Shown here in pieces: positions 5,564 to 6,386 of a DNA stretch of 6,386 nucleotides; position 1 is the stretch's first letter, and each line of letters starts with the position of its first letter. The notes under the pieces are model-generated. The model was not told the DNA's origin. It worked only from the letters and a program-made list of their open reading frames with translations, and ran no database searches. The DNA is from Chryseobacterium gleum (GTDB lineage Bacteria; Bacteroidota; Bacteroidia; UBA10329), in assembly GCA_945874195.1 (NCBI GenBank), contig CAMCFW010000130.1, positions 1 through 6,386 of the forward strand. The letters are read 5' to 3'. Both the position numbers and the translations under genes were made by a program.

Positions 5564-6386
5564 TCAGACGATGCCTTGTTCCTTGCGAAGCTGATCTGAT
5601 GTCTTACTTCGTCCGTCATGGCTCCAACCTGGGGGTGCGAACATGTAGCCAAGTTTGGTTTTCAGATCAGGCGCGCTTTTCACATCGCGCAAAATGTTGG
5701 CGAACTCATGAAAGGCAATCTTGAATAGGTTGTAGGTCTGAATGTTTGAGGTAATGCCATAGACAACCGGATCGGACTCCTCCTCTTTCTGAAACGTTCC
5801 GAACAATCGGTCCCAAACGATGAGAATTCCAGCATGGTTGCGGTCAAGGTAGCGGGCGTTGCTGGCATGATGAACTCTGTGATGCGAAGGCGTGTTCATG
5901 AACCACTCAAGCGGGCCAAGCGAACCAATGGTTTTTGTATGCACCCAGAACTGATAGATGAGGCTAAGACTCATCATTGTCATAACCATGAGCGGGTGGA
6001 ATCCGATGAGCGGTAACCACAGCCAAAGCGTGTATTTGTATAAGATCTCGGTCCAACTTTGCCGCAATGCAACGGCCAAATTGTAATTGATCGATGAATG
6101 ATGGTTGATATGTGCGGCCCAAAGAATGCGGATTTGATGACTTAGCCGATGATGCCAATAGAATGTAAGGTCGTCTGCAAAGAAAAGGATGACCCAAGCA
6201 TACCAGACACCCATACCCAAATGCTGTTTCAGCCCTAAAACATCAAATTGATACAGATACATCATTATTCCGAAGGCCACGGTCTTCACTCCAACCCCGA
6301 TGACCAACGAACCGATGCCCATGCCAATGCTAGCCAGGCTGTCTTTCGGGTCGTGAACGTTCAGTTGTTGTTTGGCGCTCAAAACA
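5564..6386 (-). CDS. sterol desaturase / fatty acid hydroxylase family membrane protein, N-terminus cut off
   Basis: A non-haem di-iron membrane oxygenase. Numbering from the TTG at 6382, the histidine clusters are HHRLSH at 77-82, HINHH at 91-95 and HHRVHH at 167-172, with H148 and H183 as further possible ligands. Hydrophobic segments at about 19-43, 58-76, 112-128 and 131-147 suggest an integral membrane protein with its metal site facing the cytoplasm. The region HHRVHHASNARYLDRNHAG followed by WDRLFGTF resembles the alkylglycerol monooxygenase (AGMO)-like branch more than classical sterol enzymes. The substrate is not determinable here. The frame stays open from the TTG to the edge (the preceding codon is GTT), and the visible product begins abruptly at SAKQQLNVHDPKD. 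A further N-terminal membrane segment probably lies outside the window. The gene is convergent with clpX and unlikely to share its regulation. Confidence 0.9.
   Translation of the reverse strand, partial: VLSAKQQLNVHDPKDSLASIGMGIGSLVIGVGVKTVAFGIMMYLYQFDVLGLKQHLGMGVWYAWVILFFADDLTFYWHHRLSHQIRILWAAHINHHSSINYNLAVALRQSWTEILYKYTLWLWLPLIGFHPLMVMTMMSLSLIYQFWVHTKTIGSLGPLEWFMNTPSHHRVHHASNARYLDRNHAGILIVWDRLFGTFQKEEESDPVVYGITSNIQTYNLFKIAFHEFANILRDVKSAPDLKTKLGYMFAPPGWSHDGRSKTSDQLRKEQGIV

Overview
The window reads as ordinary chromosomal housekeeping DNA from a member of the Bacteroidota, most likely a Flavobacteriales-like lineage. Three things support this. The protein families have Bacteroidota-style sequences: a ClpP beginning MDGNEFRKYAIKHRG, a ClpX with an xGY ClpP-docking loop, and a trigger factor with a degenerate central domain. 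A clear TAnnTTTG promoter element (TATCTTTG) lies before the tRNA. Shine-Dalgarno sequences are weak or absent before most genes. The assignment rests on remembered family features, not on a search.

Layout. Positions 1-1695 hold two minus-strand genes in one tight unit: a flavin reductase-like protein (796-1695), then, one base after its stop, a THUMP-domain RNA methyltransferase (TTG start at 794) that runs off the left edge. A short divergent spacer (1696-1880) carries candidate promoters for both directions. Next is a tRNA-Leu(UAG) gene (1881-1962) followed by a strong intrinsic terminator. Three plus-strand protein quality-control genes follow: tig (trigger factor, 2046-3404), clpP (3512-4171) and clpX (4239-5486). 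A strong terminator after clpX (5510-5544) separates them from a convergent minus-strand sterol desaturase / fatty acid hydroxylase family membrane protein (5564 to the right edge, N-terminus missing).

How the genes work together. Trigger factor meets nascent chains at the ribosome exit tunnel. ClpX unfolds substrates and feeds them to the ClpP peptidase chamber. tig-clpP-clpX is a classic bacterial gene order linking folding and degradation. The flanking genes are not obviously part of that pathway.

I found no mobile element, CRISPR array, defence cassette or plausible new multi-gene system. What deserves a second look is non-coding: a 42-bp imperfect palindrome before clpP, a hairpin without a U-run between clpP and clpX, and several mutually exclusive pairings around the tRNA-Leu gene (leader hairpin, leader-trailer stem, and a leader copy of the terminator's 3' arm). 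No gene-free stretch exceeds 300 bases; the longest is 185 bases.
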